Below are positions 9,206 to 18,337 of a DNA stretch of 64,000 bases, piece after piece. The notes under the pieces were generated by a model, which saw nothing but the letters and a program-made list of their open reading frames with translations, ran no database searches and had not been told where the DNA came from. The position numbers and the translations under genes are program-made. The DNA is from Methylosinus sp. C49 (GTDB taxonomy: Bacteria > Pseudomonadota > Alphaproteobacteria > Rhizobiales > Beijerinckiaceae): positions 558,001-622,000 of the forward strand of contig NZ_AP022332.1 in NCBI RefSeq assembly GCF_009936375.1, given 5' to 3'. Each line of letters begins with the position of its first letter. Position 1 is the stretch's first letter.

Positions 9206-9341
9206 TGTGCGGGCTCCGTTTCGACCCGTGTCCCAAAACACGGGAGGGATGGCCGGCGGCTCCAGGGAAATTCCTGATATCGCCTCAAATCGCGCTTCGG
9301 CCGCCCCAGCGCGCAAAACGGAATATAATCGTCGCTTCAGC

Positions 9342-9369
9342 AAAAACGAGACGCGCCATGGCGCGTCCC
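9342..9369 (-). terminator. Rho-independent terminator of csp1
   Basis: The perfect 18-bp palindrome GACGCGCCATGGCGCGTC (9350-9367) extends by further pairs on each side. It is followed on the minus strand by CGTTTTT (A run at 9342-9346). It sits just past the csp1 stop at 9386 and would end that transcript. Confidence 0.8.
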
Positions 9370-9385
9370 GCAAAATCGATCGACC

Positions 9386-9823
9386 TTAGGCCGCGACCTT
9401 CTGGCAATCATCGGCGCAGGCCTTGCACGCATCGCCGCAGGCCTTGCATTCCGCGATATTCGGGAACTTGTCGCATTCCTTCTTGCAGGCGAGGCAGGCC
9501 TCGGCCACGACCTTGGCGAAGGCCGGGGTGAGCGCCGAGCCGACGCCAGCGAGCGACGCCAGCGCCTTGCATGCGGCGACGACCTCGAAGGTGGACTTGG
9601 TGCAAGCGCCCATGCTGGCGTCATTGGCCGCGAGCATCTCGAAGCAATGACGCAGGCATTCCTCGCCAGCGGCGACGCATTTACCAGTCGATTCGAACAG
9701 AGCCTTATATTTGGCGCCGCCGCCATGATGGTGAGCGTGCGGATCCTCCGCCGCCAATGTCCCCGTGGCGGCGGTTGCGGCGGCCAATGCGCCCATTGCA
9801 GTCACAAATTGCCGACGTTCCAT
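9386..9823 (-). CDS. csp1: Tat-exported copper-storage protein, Csp1-like (13 Cys)
   Basis: 145 residues. The N-terminus MERRQFVTAMGAL is a twin-arginine signal, with probable cleavage after ...GTLAA (about residue 25) and a His-rich start of the mature chain (HAHHH). The mature part, about 120 residues, contains exactly 13 cysteines, many as CxxC or CxxxC on predicted helices (residues 49, 56, 60, 74, 85, 110, 113, 117, 126, 129, 133, 136, 140). This matches the length, cysteine number and Tat export of Methylosinus Csp1, a four-helix bundle that stores Cu(I) inside its core. In methanotrophs it is thought to buffer copper for particulate methane monooxygenase. The start ATG at 9823 has GGGGGAG upstream; an open upstream extension is not real. 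Confidence 0.92.
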   Translation of the reverse strand: MERRQFVTAMGALAAATAATGTLAAEDPHAHHHGGGAKYKALFESTGKCVAAGEECLRHCFEMLAANDASMGACTKSTFEVVAACKALASLAGVGSALTPAFAKVVAEACLACKKECDKFPNIAECKACGDACKACADDCQKVAA

Positions 9824-10003
9824 GAATCTCCCCCTGAGTTTAGGAACAACAACAATTTCAGCTTTAAGCTTTTTGGAGCAAGATTCAATCATACCGACTG
9901 TTCTGCGAGTAAAAAACGTCGCGTAGCTCTGCCAGTGTGACTGAGCCGTTACAATGATTCGGCGACACGCCAGCACGTTCGCACGAAAACACGGATAGGG
10001 AAG
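9824..10003. promoter_or_regulatory. Divergent intergenic region csp1 / mgtC
   Basis: 180 bases between two divergent genes, more AT-rich than its surroundings. It holds a short palindrome AGCTTTAAGCT (9860-9870) about 40 bases from the csp1 start and A/T runs near 9872 and 9911. Both promoters must lie here. I see no convincing copper-regulator (CueR-type) palindrome and cannot place -35/-10 boxes with confidence. Confidence 0.4.
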
Positions 10004-10720
10004 ATGGCGTTCATTACCAACTTCAACGCGCCGGAGTTTTTCAATTCCCTGATATCTCTGCTCGTTGCGCTGCTGCTCGGCACGCTGATCGGCGCGGAGC
10101 GGCAATATCGCCAGCGCACCGCCGGGCTGCGCACCAATGCGCTGGTGGCGCTGGGCGCGGCGGCCTTCGTCGATCTCGGCATGCGCCTCAACGGCAATGT
10201 CGGCGCGACCCAAGTGCTCGCCTATATCGCCTCCGGCGTCGGCTTTCTCGGCGCCGGCGTCATCATAAAGGACGGCGCCAATATCACCGGCCTCAACACC
10301 GCCGCCACAATCTGGTGCTCGGCCGTCACCGGCGCCTTCGCCGGCGCGGATCATGCCGCCGAAGCCATATTGATGGCGATCTTCACACTCGCCGGAAACA
10401 TGCTGCTGCGGCCGCTGGTCCATCTCATCGAGCGCGCGCCGATCGACGAACGCGCCACAGAGGCGATCTACCGTGTGCATGTCACAGTCTCCCAGACACG
10501 GCGCGACGAATTGCGCGATCTCATGGTCGAGAAGCTAGAGGCGGCCGATTATCCGGTGCGCGAGATAGAGGAATTGGAGCGCGGCGGAGACGAGGCGGAA
10601 CTCGTCGCAATATTGACGTCGACCAGCGTCGACCCGAAAGAGCTGGACGCCGTCGCCGCCGAGCTCGAGAAGATCCCCGGCGTCGAGCATGCGAGCTGGA
10701 CGGCTCAAACGAGCGAGTGA
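10004..10720 (+). CDS. MgtC/SapB family membrane protein
   Basis: 238 residues. The N-terminal half has four to five hydrophobic helices with the family signatures LLGTLIGAERQYRQRTAGLRT and YIASGVGFLGAGVIIKDG, then TGLNTAATIWCSAVTGAFAG. The C-terminal half (about 155-238) is a soluble ACT-like domain. MgtC relatives are inner-membrane proteins tied to growth at low magnesium and, in pathogens, to inhibition of F1Fo ATPase. Which role applies here is unknown. The ribosome site GGATAGGGAAG is close to the ATG. Divergent from csp1 and convergent with parB. Confidence 0.9.
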   Translation: MAFITNFNAPEFFNSLISLLVALLLGTLIGAERQYRQRTAGLRTNALVALGAAAFVDLGMRLNGNVGATQVLAYIASGVGFLGAGVIIKDGANITGLNTAATIWCSAVTGAFAGADHAAEAILMAIFTLAGNMLLRPLVHLIERAPIDERATEAIYRVHVTVSQTRRDELRDLMVEKLEAADYPVREIEELERGGDEAELVAILTSTSVDPKELDAVAAELEKIPGVEHASWTAQTSE

Positions 10721-10805
10721 AGCGGCGAAGGGCGGAATCTAAAAGAAAGCGTGCGTCCCGATTCTCGGCCGACGGCGAAGCGTTAGGCGATGCGACCCCT
10801 CACAC

Positions 10806-11681
10806 TTAGCCCGTCAGCCGGCGGCACAGCCCATCGAGCTGCTCCAGCGTCGCATAGCGGATGCGCAATTCGCCGCTCTCACCGCTATGATGGATCGACA
10901 CATAGAGCCCCAGCGCATCGGTCAGCAATTTTTCCATCGCCACCGTATCCGCGTCTTTCTCGACACGGGGCTTGCGCGCCTTCGTCTCCAGCTTGGCGCC
11001 GGAATCTTCCTGCGCGAGCCGCTCGACGTCGCGCACGGTGAGGCCTTCCTCGACAACACGTCGCGCCACCGTATCGGGATTGTCGAGGGCGAGCAGCGCG
11101 CGCGCATGGCCGGCCGAGATCGCGCCCTCCGTCACCAGACGCCGGCTCGCCTCGGGAAGATTGAGCAGACGCAGCGTGTTGGCGACATGAGACCGGCTCT
11201 TGCCGATGATCTTGGCGAGATCGGACTGCGAATAGCCGAACTCCTTGCCGAGCCGCTCATAGCCGCGCGCTTCCTCGATCGCATTGAGGTCAGCGCGCTG
11301 GACATTCTCGATAATGGCCAGCTCGAGCGCCTCGCGATCATCCGCCTCATGCACGATGATCGGCACATCGGCGAGGCTGGCGAGCTGGGCGGCGCGCCAG
11401 CGGCGCTCGCCGGCGATGATCTCATAAGCATCGGCGACGCCCGGAACCGTGCGCACGACTATAGGCTGAATAATGCCCTTCTCGCGAATGGAGGCGGCGA
11501 GATCGGCGAGATCGTCCTCATCAAAGGCGACGCGCGGATTGCGCGGATTGGGCCGCAGAAACTCGATCGGCGCCCGGCGCTGGCCGCGCGCCCGCTCTAC
11601 GGCCGGCGCTTCCTCGCCAGCGTCTCCGATCAGAGCCGCGAGCCCCCGCCCCAATCTTCTGCGCGTCGCTTCTTCGGCCAT
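10806..11681 (-). CDS. parB: Chromosome-partitioning protein ParB
   Basis: 291 residues, a typical length. Order: N-terminal RRRLGRGLAALIGD, the ParB/Srx CTPase domain with GERRWRAAQLA (the CTP-binding and sliding-clamp arginine patch), a helix-turn-helix region around YSQSDLAKIIGKSRSHVANTLRLL that reads parS, and a C-terminal dimerisation domain. It binds parS and spreads along DNA as a CTP-dependent clamp. It lies 58 bases downstream of parA. Two parS sites are 1.2 and 3.4 kb away. Confidence 0.97.
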   Translation of the reverse strand: MAEEATRRRLGRGLAALIGDAGEEAPAVERARGQRRAPIEFLRPNPRNPRVAFDEDDLADLAASIREKGIIQPIVVRTVPGVADAYEIIAGERRWRAAQLASLADVPIIVHEADDREALELAIIENVQRADLNAIEEARGYERLGKEFGYSQSDLAKIIGKSRSHVANTLRLLNLPEASRRLVTEGAISAGHARALLALDNPDTVARRVVEEGLTVRDVERLAQEDSGAKLETKARKPRVEKDADTVAMEKLLTDALGLYVSIHHSGESGELRIRYATLEQLDGLCRRLTG

Positions 11682-11739
11682 TTCGGGATAGGTCCTTCGA
11701 TCGAGAGGCGCGCTAGTCGCGCGCCGAGAAACCCTGGGC

Positions 11740-12558
11740 TCAGGCGGCTCGCAGCTGCTTCTCGCGCTGGATGACTTCCGTCGCGAGCTTCAGATAGGCT
11801 TGGCTGCCGCTGCATTTGAGATCATAGAGCAGCACGGGCTTGCCATGCGACGGCGCTTCCGACACGCGCACATTGCGCGGGATCACCGTCTCATAGACCT
11901 TATCGCCCATGAAACGCCGCACATCGGCGACGACCTGGGTCGCGAGATTATTGCGCGGATCGAACATTGTCAGAACAATGCCATGGATCGACAGCCGCGG
12001 ATTGAGCGAGCGCTTGACCTGATCGACCGTCGACAGCAGTTGCGACAGACCCTCGAGCGCGAAGAATTCGCATTGCAGCGGCACCAGCACGGCGTCGGCG
12101 CAAGCGAGGGCGTTGATGGTCAGCAGATTGAGCGACGGCGGGCAGTCGATCAGCACATAGGTGAAGGCCGGAGCCTCACCATGGCGCTCGGCTGCGATCA
12201 GCTCGGCGACGGCGCGCTTCAGACGAAAGGCGCGGTCCTTGTCGCCAGCGATCTCCAGCTCGACGCCGAGCAGATCGAGCGTGGAGGGCGCGATCGAGAG
12301 CCGCGGCACGGCGGTCGCCACAATCGCCTCGGCAAGGCTGCTCTCGGCGAGCAGCACGTCATAGGTGGAGATTCGGCGCGACTTACGGTCGACGCCGAGC
12401 CCGGTGGAGGCGTTGCCCTGCGGATCGAGATCGATGACGAGCACAGTCTCGCCCACAGCGGCGAGCGCGGTGCCGAGATTAATGGCCGTCGTCGTCTTGC
12501 CGACGCCGCCCTTTTGATTAGCGAGAACGAGGATTCGGGGCTGAGGAACGTCGGTCAC
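11740..12558 (-). CDS. parA: Chromosome-partitioning ATPase ParA
   Basis: 272 residues from GTG at 12558. The ATP site has the deviant Walker A ANQKGGVGKTTTAINLG near the N-terminus, then VIDLDPQGNAST and LIDCPPSLNLL. ParA binds DNA as an ATP dimer and pulls ParB-parS complexes apart. I prefer the GTG start because GGAG lies 6 bases before it and it begins one base after the rsmG stop (12560-12562). An ATG at 12582 would overlap rsmG by 23 bases and add eight unconserved residues. Confidence 0.96.
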   Translation of the reverse strand: MTDVPQPRILVLANQKGGVGKTTTAINLGTALAAVGETVLVIDLDPQGNASTGLGVDRKSRRISTYDVLLAESSLAEAIVATAVPRLSIAPSTLDLLGVELEIAGDKDRAFRLKRAVAELIAAERHGEAPAFTYVLIDCPPSLNLLTINALACADAVLVPLQCEFFALEGLSQLLSTVDQVKRSLNPRLSIHGIVLTMFDPRNNLATQVVADVRRFMGDKVYETVIPRNVRVSEAPSHGKPVLLYDLKCSGSQAYLKLATEVIQREKQLRAA

Positions 12559-12559
12559 G

Positions 12560-13210
12560 TCAAGCTCCAAAATCTCGCGCAAGGGCGATAATGCGGCCGG
12601 ACGAATGAGTGCGGCTCTGCAATGTCCAGATCTGGAAACTATCCGCGGCGCTCGAGCCGGTCAATTCAGTGGCCCAGTCTTCACCCTTTAAAAACACGCC
12701 TTTGACGTTTTTCAACAGAAGTTCGTGCGCCCATTGGATCAGCTGCGGTATTGGCGCGAGCGCGCGGGCGGTCACGCCGGTCACAGGATCGGCAATCAGC
12801 GGCAGGATATTTTCGATTCGGCCGACGTGGATTTCTGCAGCGGCGCCTGTTTCACGTGAAACAGCACGCAGAAAGGCCGCCTTTCGCTGATCGCTCTCGA
12901 TGAGATGAACCTTTGCGCCGGCATGGTCCTTCAGGCAGATCGCCAGAACCATGCCGGGAAACCCCGCGCCGGAGCCGAGATCGATCCAGCTTTCGATGCT
13001 CGGAAAAAATTCGCGAATCTGTGCCGAATCGGCGAAATGCCGCGTCCATAGCTCGTCCAATGTGCTCTCGGCGACGAGATTGATGGACTTCTGCCATTTG
13101 CGCAGCAGCGATTCGTAAATCTCCAGCTCGCGAACATAAGGCTGCAGCGATGGCGCGATCTGCAGAGCTCTGTCCCGATCGCTGACGCGATCCTTCCCCT
13201 TCCCGACCAT
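12560..13210 (-). CDS. rsmG: 16S rRNA (guanine-527 N7)-methyltransferase
   Basis: 216 residues from ATG at 13210; a GTG at 13222, overlapping the mnmG stop as GTGA, is an equally possible start. The SAM-binding motif WIDLGSGAGFPGMVLAI and the downstream HLIESDQRKAAFLR define the RsmG/GidB fold. The enzyme methylates G527 of 16S rRNA; its loss gives low-level streptomycin resistance in many bacteria. Lies in the mnmE-mnmG-rsmG-parA-parB cluster. A parS site is embedded in the coding sequence, encoding the VSRET stretch. Confidence 0.95.
   Translation of the reverse strand: MVGKGKDRVSDRDRALQIAPSLQPYVRELEIYESLLRKWQKSINLVAESTLDELWTRHFADSAQIREFFPSIESWIDLGSGAGFPGMVLAICLKDHAGAKVHLIESDQRKAAFLRAVSRETGAAAEIHVGRIENILPLIADPVTGVTARALAPIPQLIQWAHELLLKNVKGVFLKGEDWATELTGSSAADSFQIWTLQSRTHSSGRIIALARDFGA
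12848..12863. other. parS site 1 (perfect consensus)
   Basis: TGTTTCACGTGAAACA, a perfect 16-bp palindrome identical to the bacterial parS consensus bound by ParB. It lies inside rsmG, about 1.2 kb upstream of parB, and is one seed for partition-complex assembly near the origin. Confidence 0.95.
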
Positions 13211-13218
13211 TTTGTCGC

Positions 13219-15066
13219 TCACCCACGCCGCGCCCGCGCCGCCAAAAGGGTCAGCGCAGCTGGAGTGACGCCCTCTATGCGCTGGGCCTGGCCGAGCGTG
13301 CGCGGACGCAACACCGACAGCTTGGCGCAAAGCTCCGCCGAGAGCCCGCCGATCTCGCGATAATCGAGCGTCGAAGGCAGAGCGAGCTGCTCATCCCGGC
13401 GATAGGATTCGATATCGGCGCTCTGCCGATCGAGATAGACGGCGTAGCGTGCGTCGGTCTCGACACGCGCGGACGTCTCCGCATCGATCTCGGCGAGCTC
13501 TGGCCAGATCGCCACGAGCCGCGGCAAATCGATCTCCGGGAAAGACAGCAGAGCATAGGCGCTGCGCCGTTGCCCGTCCTGGTTGATGGGCAGGCCTGCG
13601 CGCGCTGCGGCGGCGGAGGTCAAGGACAATTGCTGTAGCAGCGCCCGAGCGCGGGTGAGCTTGTCCATTCGGTCCCGATGCGCCAGCTCGCGCTCGCGTC
13701 CCACACAGCCGACCTCCAACCCCTTGCCAGTCAGCCGCTCATCGGCATTGTCGGAGCGCAGCGACAGACGATATTCGGCGCGCGAGGTGAACATGCGATA
13801 GGGCTCGCTGACGCCTCGCGTGACGAGATCGTCGATCATCACGCCGAGATAGGCCTCGGCCCGATCAAAGACACTCGCCGCGAAACCGCCCGCTCGCGCG
13901 GCGGCGTTGAGCCCGGCGACAAGGCCCTGGGCCGCCGCCTCCTCATAGCCGGTCGTTCCATTGATCTGGCCGGCGAAAAAGAGTCCCACGACGCTTTTCG
14001 TCTCCAACGTGGCGTCGAGTTCGCGCGGATCGACGAAGTCATATTCGATCGCATAGCCGGGGCGCAGAATCTGCGTCCTTTCCAATCCTTCGATCTTCTG
14101 GATGAAAGCGCGCTGGACCTCCTCGGGCAGCGAGGTCGAGACGCCATTGGGATAGACCGTGTTGTCGTCGAGACCCTCCGGCTCGAGGAAAATCTGATGC
14201 GCATCGCGGTCGCCGAAACGCGTGACCTTATCCTCGATCGAGGGGCAATAGCGCGGACCCGGCCCCGAGATGGCGCCGCTCCGCATGGGCGAATGCTCGA
14301 GATTATCGAGAATGACCTTATGCGCGGCGGCATTGGTGCGGGTGATGTGACAATTGATCTGCGGATTGACGATCGAACGGGTGAGATAGGAAAAGGGCTC
14401 GGGAATCTCATCGCCGCGCTGCTCCTCGAGCCGCGCCCAGTCGATCGTGCGGCCGTCGAGCCGCGGCGGCGTGCCGGTCTTCAGACGCCGCGTGGCAAAG
14501 CCGATGCGGCGCAAATCCTCGGCGAGGCCGATCGAGGGGTTTTCGCCCATGCGCCCAGCGGAATAGCGCGTCGCGCCGATGTGAATCACGCCATTGAGGA
14601 AGGTCCCGGTAGTCAGAACCACCGCGCCCGCGGCGAGCGTCTCTCCGTCCAGGGTCACGCCGGTCACGCGGCCATCTTGCAGGACGAGCCCTTCCGCCGA
14701 GCCCTCCACGACCTCGAGATTTGGCGTCGCCGTGATCGCCGCCTGCATCGCCTCGCGATAGAGCTTGCGATCCGCCTGCGCGCGCGGACCGCGCACGGCC
14801 GGGCCTTTGGAGCGATTGAGCAGCCGAAATTGAATGCCGGCGGCGTCGGCGACACGGCCCATGAGCCCGTCGAGCGCATCGATCTCGCGGACCAGCTGGC
14901 CCTTGCCGAGCCCGCCGATCGCCGGATTGCAGGACATTGCGCCGATCGTCGCGCGCGAATGGGTCACGAGCGCCGTGCGCGCGCCAAGCCGCGCAGCCGC
15001 TGCGGCGGCCTCGCAGCCGGCATGGCCGCCGCCGATCACGATCACGTCATAGGCCGGTCGGCTCAA
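13219..15066 (-). CDS. mnmG: tRNA uridine-5-carboxymethylaminomethyl modification enzyme MnmG (GidA)
   Basis: 615 residues, full length. The N-terminal FAD motif [23 protein letters not shown] is followed by [23 protein letters not shown] and [12 protein letters not shown], all family signatures. [22 protein letters not shown] marks the C-terminal part of the FAD domain. With MnmE it builds the cmnm5 group on U34 of certain tRNAs using methylene-THF and glycine. It is 31 bases downstream of mnmE, and the second parS lies in that gap. Confidence 0.98.
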   Translation of the reverse strand: MSRPAYDVIVIGGGHAGCEAAAAAARLGARTALVTHSRATIGAMSCNPAIGGLGKGQLVREIDALDGLMGRVADAAGIQFRLLNRSKGPAVRGPRAQADRKLYREAMQAAITATPNLEVVEGSAEGLVLQDGRVTGVTLDGETLAAGAVVLTTGTFLNGVIHIGATRYSAGRMGENPSIGLAEDLRRIGFATRRLKTGTPPRLDGRTIDWARLEEQRGDEIPEPFSYLTRSIVNPQINCHITRTNAAAHKVILDNLEHSPMRSGAISGPGPRYCPSIEDKVTRFGDRDAHQIFLEPEGLDDNTVYPNGVSTSLPEEVQRAFIQKIEGLERTQILRPGYAIEYDFVDPRELDATLETKSVVGLFFAGQINGTTGYEEAAAQGLVAGLNAAARAGGFAASVFDRAEAYLGVMIDDLVTRGVSEPYRMFTSRAEYRLSLRSDNADERLTGKGLEVGCVGRERELAHRDRMDKLTRARALLQQLSLTSAAAARAGLPINQDGQRRSAYALLSFPEIDLPRLVAIWPELAEIDAETSARVETDARYAVYLDRQSADIESYRRDEQLALPSTLDYREIGGLSAELCAKLSVLRPRTLGQAQRIEGVTPAALTLLAARARRG

Positions 15067-15083
15067 TTTCCTATCCTCGATCC

Positions 15084-15099
15084 TGTTTCACGTGAAACT
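15084..15099. other. parS site 2 (one mismatch)
   Basis: TGTTTCACGTGAAACT, 15 of 16 bases of the parS consensus with the central palindrome TTTCACGTGAAA intact. It spans the end of mnmE (its TAG stop is 15098-15100) and the mnmE-mnmG gap, about 3.4 kb upstream of parB. Confidence 0.9.
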
Positions 15100-16402
15100 A
15101 TTTGCCGATGCAGAATTGCGAGAAAATCGCATCCAGCACCTCCTCCACATCGACGGCGCCGACGATCCGGCCGAGCGCCCGGCCTGCGACCCGAAGATCG
15201 TCCGCGACGAATTCGAGCGGCTTGCCGGAATCGAGACTGGTCTCGATCGCCATTCTCGCCTCCTGAATGAGCCGCCTATGCCGTTCACGCGTGAGAAGCG
15301 CCGTCGAGCCGTCGCCCAGACGTCGCTTCGCACGACCCGCAATTTCCTCCAGAAGTCGGTCTATTCCAAACCCTGTTCGAGCGGAAATTGCAAGGTCATC
15401 TGATGTGCAATTAAGAAAATCCGCCTTGGTTGCGACACGGATAAGCTCGGCGCCGCCAAGAGGCTCCAATTGCGGCGTCTCCCGGCCCCCTTCCGAGAGC
15501 CACAATAGGAGATCGGCTTCGCCGATTCTGGCCCGCGTCCGCGCGACGCCGATGCGCTCGATCTCATCCTCCGCCTCGCGAAGGCCGGCCGTGTCCACCA
15601 ATGTGATCGGCATCCCGCCGAGATCGAGATGAACCTCGATCATGTCGCGCGTCGTTCCCGGAATGGCGGAGACGATCGCCACCTCACGCCGGGCCAGCGC
15701 ATTGAGCAGCGTCGATTTGCCGGAATTGGGCAGGCCGAGCAGCAAAACCACGAAGCCGTCGCGGAGCCGTTCGCTGGCTTCGCTCGCCGTCAGCGCGCCG
15801 GCCATTTCGGCGATCGTGGGCTCGAGCAAGGGACGAAGCGCCGTCGCCGGCTCGAACACATCCCCCTCGTCGGAAAAATCCAGCTCCGCCTCGACCAGCG
15901 CCAGAGCCCGGATCAGCCGCTCGCGCCAGCCTTCGACTCTTTTGCGCAGAGCCCCGCCGAGCGCTCGTATCGCCTGACGCCGTTGAAACTCTGTCTCCGC
16001 ATCGATGAGATCGGCGAGCCCTTCGACCTGCGACAAATCCATTTTGCCATTGGCGAGGCTGCGCCGCGCAAATTCCCCCGGCTCCGCCTCGCGCAGGCCG
16101 GGAAGGCGGCTCAGAACGCCGAGCAGCGCGCGCGCCACAGCGCGGCCGCCATGAATTTGCAGCTCGGCGTAATCCTCCCCGGTCGGAGAATTTGGCGCCG
16201 GAAAATAGAGCGCGAGACCGCGATCGAGCGGCTCGTCCGCGCCCGGCGCGCGCAACGTCACATAATGGGCGAAGCGCGGCTGAGGCGTGAGCGCGGCCAA
16301 AACCTCGAGCACGCGCCCAACCGACGGACCGGAGAGACGAATGACCGCGATTGCAGCACGGCCGGCGCCAGAGGCCAAGGCGAAGATCGTGTCGCTGGAC
16401 AT
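15098..16402 (-). CDS. mnmE: tRNA modification GTPase MnmE (TrmE)
   Basis: 434 residues. An N-terminal folate-binding domain begins TIFALASGAGRAAIAVIRLSG. The central GTPase domain has G1 GLPNSGKST, G2/G3 in PGTTRD and DTAGLREAEDEIERIG. The C-terminus ends in FCIGK, the conserved Cys motif of the family. It works with MnmG on wobble uridine. First gene of the leftward mnmE-mnmG-rsmG-parA-parB run. The stop codon overlaps parS site 2. Confidence 0.98.
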   Translation of the reverse strand: MSSDTIFALASGAGRAAIAVIRLSGPSVGRVLEVLAALTPQPRFAHYVTLRAPGADEPLDRGLALYFPAPNSPTGEDYAELQIHGGRAVARALLGVLSRLPGLREAEPGEFARRSLANGKMDLSQVEGLADLIDAETEFQRRQAIRALGGALRKRVEGWRERLIRALALVEAELDFSDEGDVFEPATALRPLLEPTIAEMAGALTASEASERLRDGFVVLLLGLPNSGKSTLLNALARREVAIVSAIPGTTRDMIEVHLDLGGMPITLVDTAGLREAEDEIERIGVARTRARIGEADLLLWLSEGGRETPQLEPLGGAELIRVATKADFLNCTSDDLAISARTGFGIDRLLEEIAGRAKRRLGDGSTALLTRERHRRLIQEARMAIETSLDSGKPLEFVADDLRVAGRALGRIVGAVDVEEVLDAIFSQFCIGK

Positions 16403-16546
16403 GATCCCGAAGCTCTACTCGAATTTCTCTCGCCGAGAAAGAATATGGCTTTTTCAATCTGAAGGAATGACTTCAGAATCGCATTCACGGACAGGAAACC
16501 ACGTTGCGCGAATCCTGTCGCGCTTCGCCTTCGGTTTCCAAGGATT

Positions 16547-16717
16547 GTGACGAAGGCTTCCATTCGCGCCGAAACGCCAGCCACGGAAGAGGCAGCGAAT
16601 CTCGCCCTGCTCGACACAGCCGAGCGAGAGGGCGACGCCGCGATGCGGACGTTGGTCGCTCCGCGCAGCCGGCGCGCCATCGAGGCCGCGGAACAGCATT
16701 TTCGCCAGCCACTATGA
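16547..16717 (+). CDS. Possible small protein (56 aa) in the mnmE-rho gap
   Basis: The 433-base gap between mnmE and rho contains a plus-strand frame from GTG (16547) to TGA (16717), with AAGGA just before the start. The product starts VTKASIRAETPATEEAANLA and ends AIEAAEQHFRQPL: mixed charge, alanine-rich, predicted mostly helical. G or C dominates third codon positions, as in real genes here, but no family is recognised and chance cannot be ruled out. Apart from this I see no gene in the gap. Confidence 0.3.
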   Translation: MTKASIRAETPATEEAANLALLDTAEREGDAAMRTLVAPRSRRAIEAAEQHFRQPL

Positions 16718-16835
16718 GCTGCAGAAGCGCGTCGGCCTTCAGCTCCCGCGCGAGGCCGACGATCAGACCTTGGCGAAACCCCCGAACACGCTCTCCCCGC
16801 GAATACACATCGCCGGCGCGTCCGAGGGCGCCGGA

Positions 16836-18113
16836 TCAGGTGTTCATCGAATCGAAGAAGCTGGCGTTGCCTTTGGGCGTCTCGCGCAGCTTGCCGAGCA
16901 GGAACTCGATCGCGTCCACCGTGCCCATAGGATTGAGGATGCGGCGCAGCACATACATTTTCTTGAGTATGTCCGACGGCACCAGAAGCTCCTCCTTGCG
17001 GGTGCCGGAGCGCGTGATGTCGATGGCCGGGAAGACGCGCTTGTCGGAGACCTTGCGGTCGAGAATGATCTCCGAATTGCCCGTGCCCTTGAATTCCTCG
17101 AAAATCACCTCGTCCATGCGCGAGCCGGTGTCGATCAGCGCGGTGGCGATGATGGTCAGCGAGCCGCCCTCCTCGATATTGCGCGCGGCGCCGAAGAAGC
17201 GCTTCGGCCGCTGCAGAGCATTGGCGTCCACGCCGCCCGTCAGCACCTTGCCGGAGGACGGCACCACAGTATTATAGGCGCGGCCGAGACGGGTGATCGA
17301 ATCGAGCAATATCACCACGTCGCGGCGATGCTCGACCAGGCGCTTGGCCTTCTCGATGACCATCTCCGCGACCTGAACGTGACGCACGGCCGGCTCGTCG
17401 AAGGTGGAGGACACCACCTCGCCCTTCACGGAACGCTGCATGTCGGTCACTTCCTCCGGGCGCTCGTCGATCAAGAGAACGATCAGATAGCACTCGGGGT
17501 GATTGGTGGTGATCGACTGTGCGATATTCTGCAGCAGCACGGTCTTGCCGGTGCGCGGCGGCGCGACGACCAGAGCGCGCTGGCCCTTGCCGATCGGCGC
17601 AACGAGATCGATGACGCGGGCGGAAAGATCCTTGCGCGTCGGATCGTCGATCTCGAGCTTCAAGCGCTCGTCGGGATAGAGCGGCGTCAGATTGTCGAAG
17701 GGAACCTTGTGCCGCACCTTCTCCGGGTCCTCGAAATTGATCGAATTGACCTTGAGCAGCGCGAAATAGCGTTCGCCCTCCTTGGGGCTGCGGATCATGC
17801 CCTCGACCGTATCGCCGGTGCGCAGGCCGAAGCGCCTGATCTGCGAGGGCGACACATAGATATCGTCCGGGCCGGCGAGATAATTGGCGTCAGGCGAGCG
17901 CAGGAAGCCGAAGCCGTCCTGCAGCACCTCGACGACGCCTTCGCCGACGATCTCGACGTCGCGACCGGCGAATTGCTTCAAAATTGCGAAGAGCAGTTCC
18001 TGACGCCGCATGAGCGACGCGCCCTCGACCTCATGCTCCTCAGCGAAGGCGAGAAGCTCGGCGGCCGATTTGGACTTCAGGTCCTGAAGCTTGATTTCCC
18101 CCATTTGGGACAA
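16836..18113 (-). CDS. rho: Transcription termination factor Rho
   Basis: 425 residues. An N-terminal helical SAP-like segment and an OSB RNA-binding domain ([30 protein letters not shown]) are followed by the RecA-like ATPase with Walker [29 protein letters not shown] and the R-loop [12 protein letters not shown]. The hexamer translocates on nascent RNA and releases polymerase. The short form lacks the long acidic N-terminal insertion of actinobacteria. A gap of 224 bases separates it from hemJ, enough for its own promoter and leader. Confidence 0.98.
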   Translation of the reverse strand: MSQMGEIKLQDLKSKSAAELLAFAEEHEVEGASLMRRQELLFAILKQFAGRDVEIVGEGVVEVLQDGFGFLRSPDANYLAGPDDIYVSPSQIRRFGLRTGDTVEGMIRSPKEGERYFALLKVNSINFEDPEKVRHKVPFDNLTPLYPDERLKLEIDDPTRKDLSARVIDLVAPIGKGQRALVVAPPRTGKTVLLQNIAQSITTNHPECYLIVLLIDERPEEVTDMQRSVKGEVVSSTFDEPAVRHVQVAEMVIEKAKRLVEHRRDVVILLDSITRLGRAYNTVVPSSGKVLTGGVDANALQRPKRFFGAARNIEEGGSLTIIATALIDTGSRMDEVIFEEFKGTGNSEIILDRKVSDKRVFPAIDITRSGTRKEELLVPSDILKKMYVLRRILNPMGTVDAIEFLLGKLRETPKGNASFFDSMNT

Positions 18114-18263
18114 TCCTCGACGATATTCGGATGAAACTTGGCCTAGGGCGGCGGGGTAGGGCAGATAAGGAAGCGGGAGACGATGCCCCGTGAGCCGGTC
18201 TGGATCCGGCTGTCGTGTGAAACGACGATCTGCCTTTAGGTGAGCAAGTCAGCAATTAGTCCT

Positions 18264-18296
18264 TTTCGGGCGGAAACGCAAGCCATCCGCCCGAAA
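18264..18296 (-). terminator. Candidate hairpin terminator after hemE-hemJ
   Basis: The inverted repeat TTTCGGGCGGA (18264-18274) / TCCGCCCGAAA (18286-18296), 11 perfect pairs, stands between the hemJ stop and the rho start. No long T run follows, so it may be a weak or Rho-assisted terminator or a transcript-protecting hairpin. A smaller GGGGA/TCCCC hairpin lies nearer hemJ, around 18318-18330. Confidence 0.45.
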
Positions 18297-18337
18297 CTCA
18301 TGACAATTCTGTGAAAGACGGGGAAAATCCCCAGTCG

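Noticed and set aside
9824-10480. Upstream extension of the csp1 frame to 10480
   Set aside because: It would cross the divergent mgtC gene; the Tat signal begins at 9823 with GGGGGAG in front.
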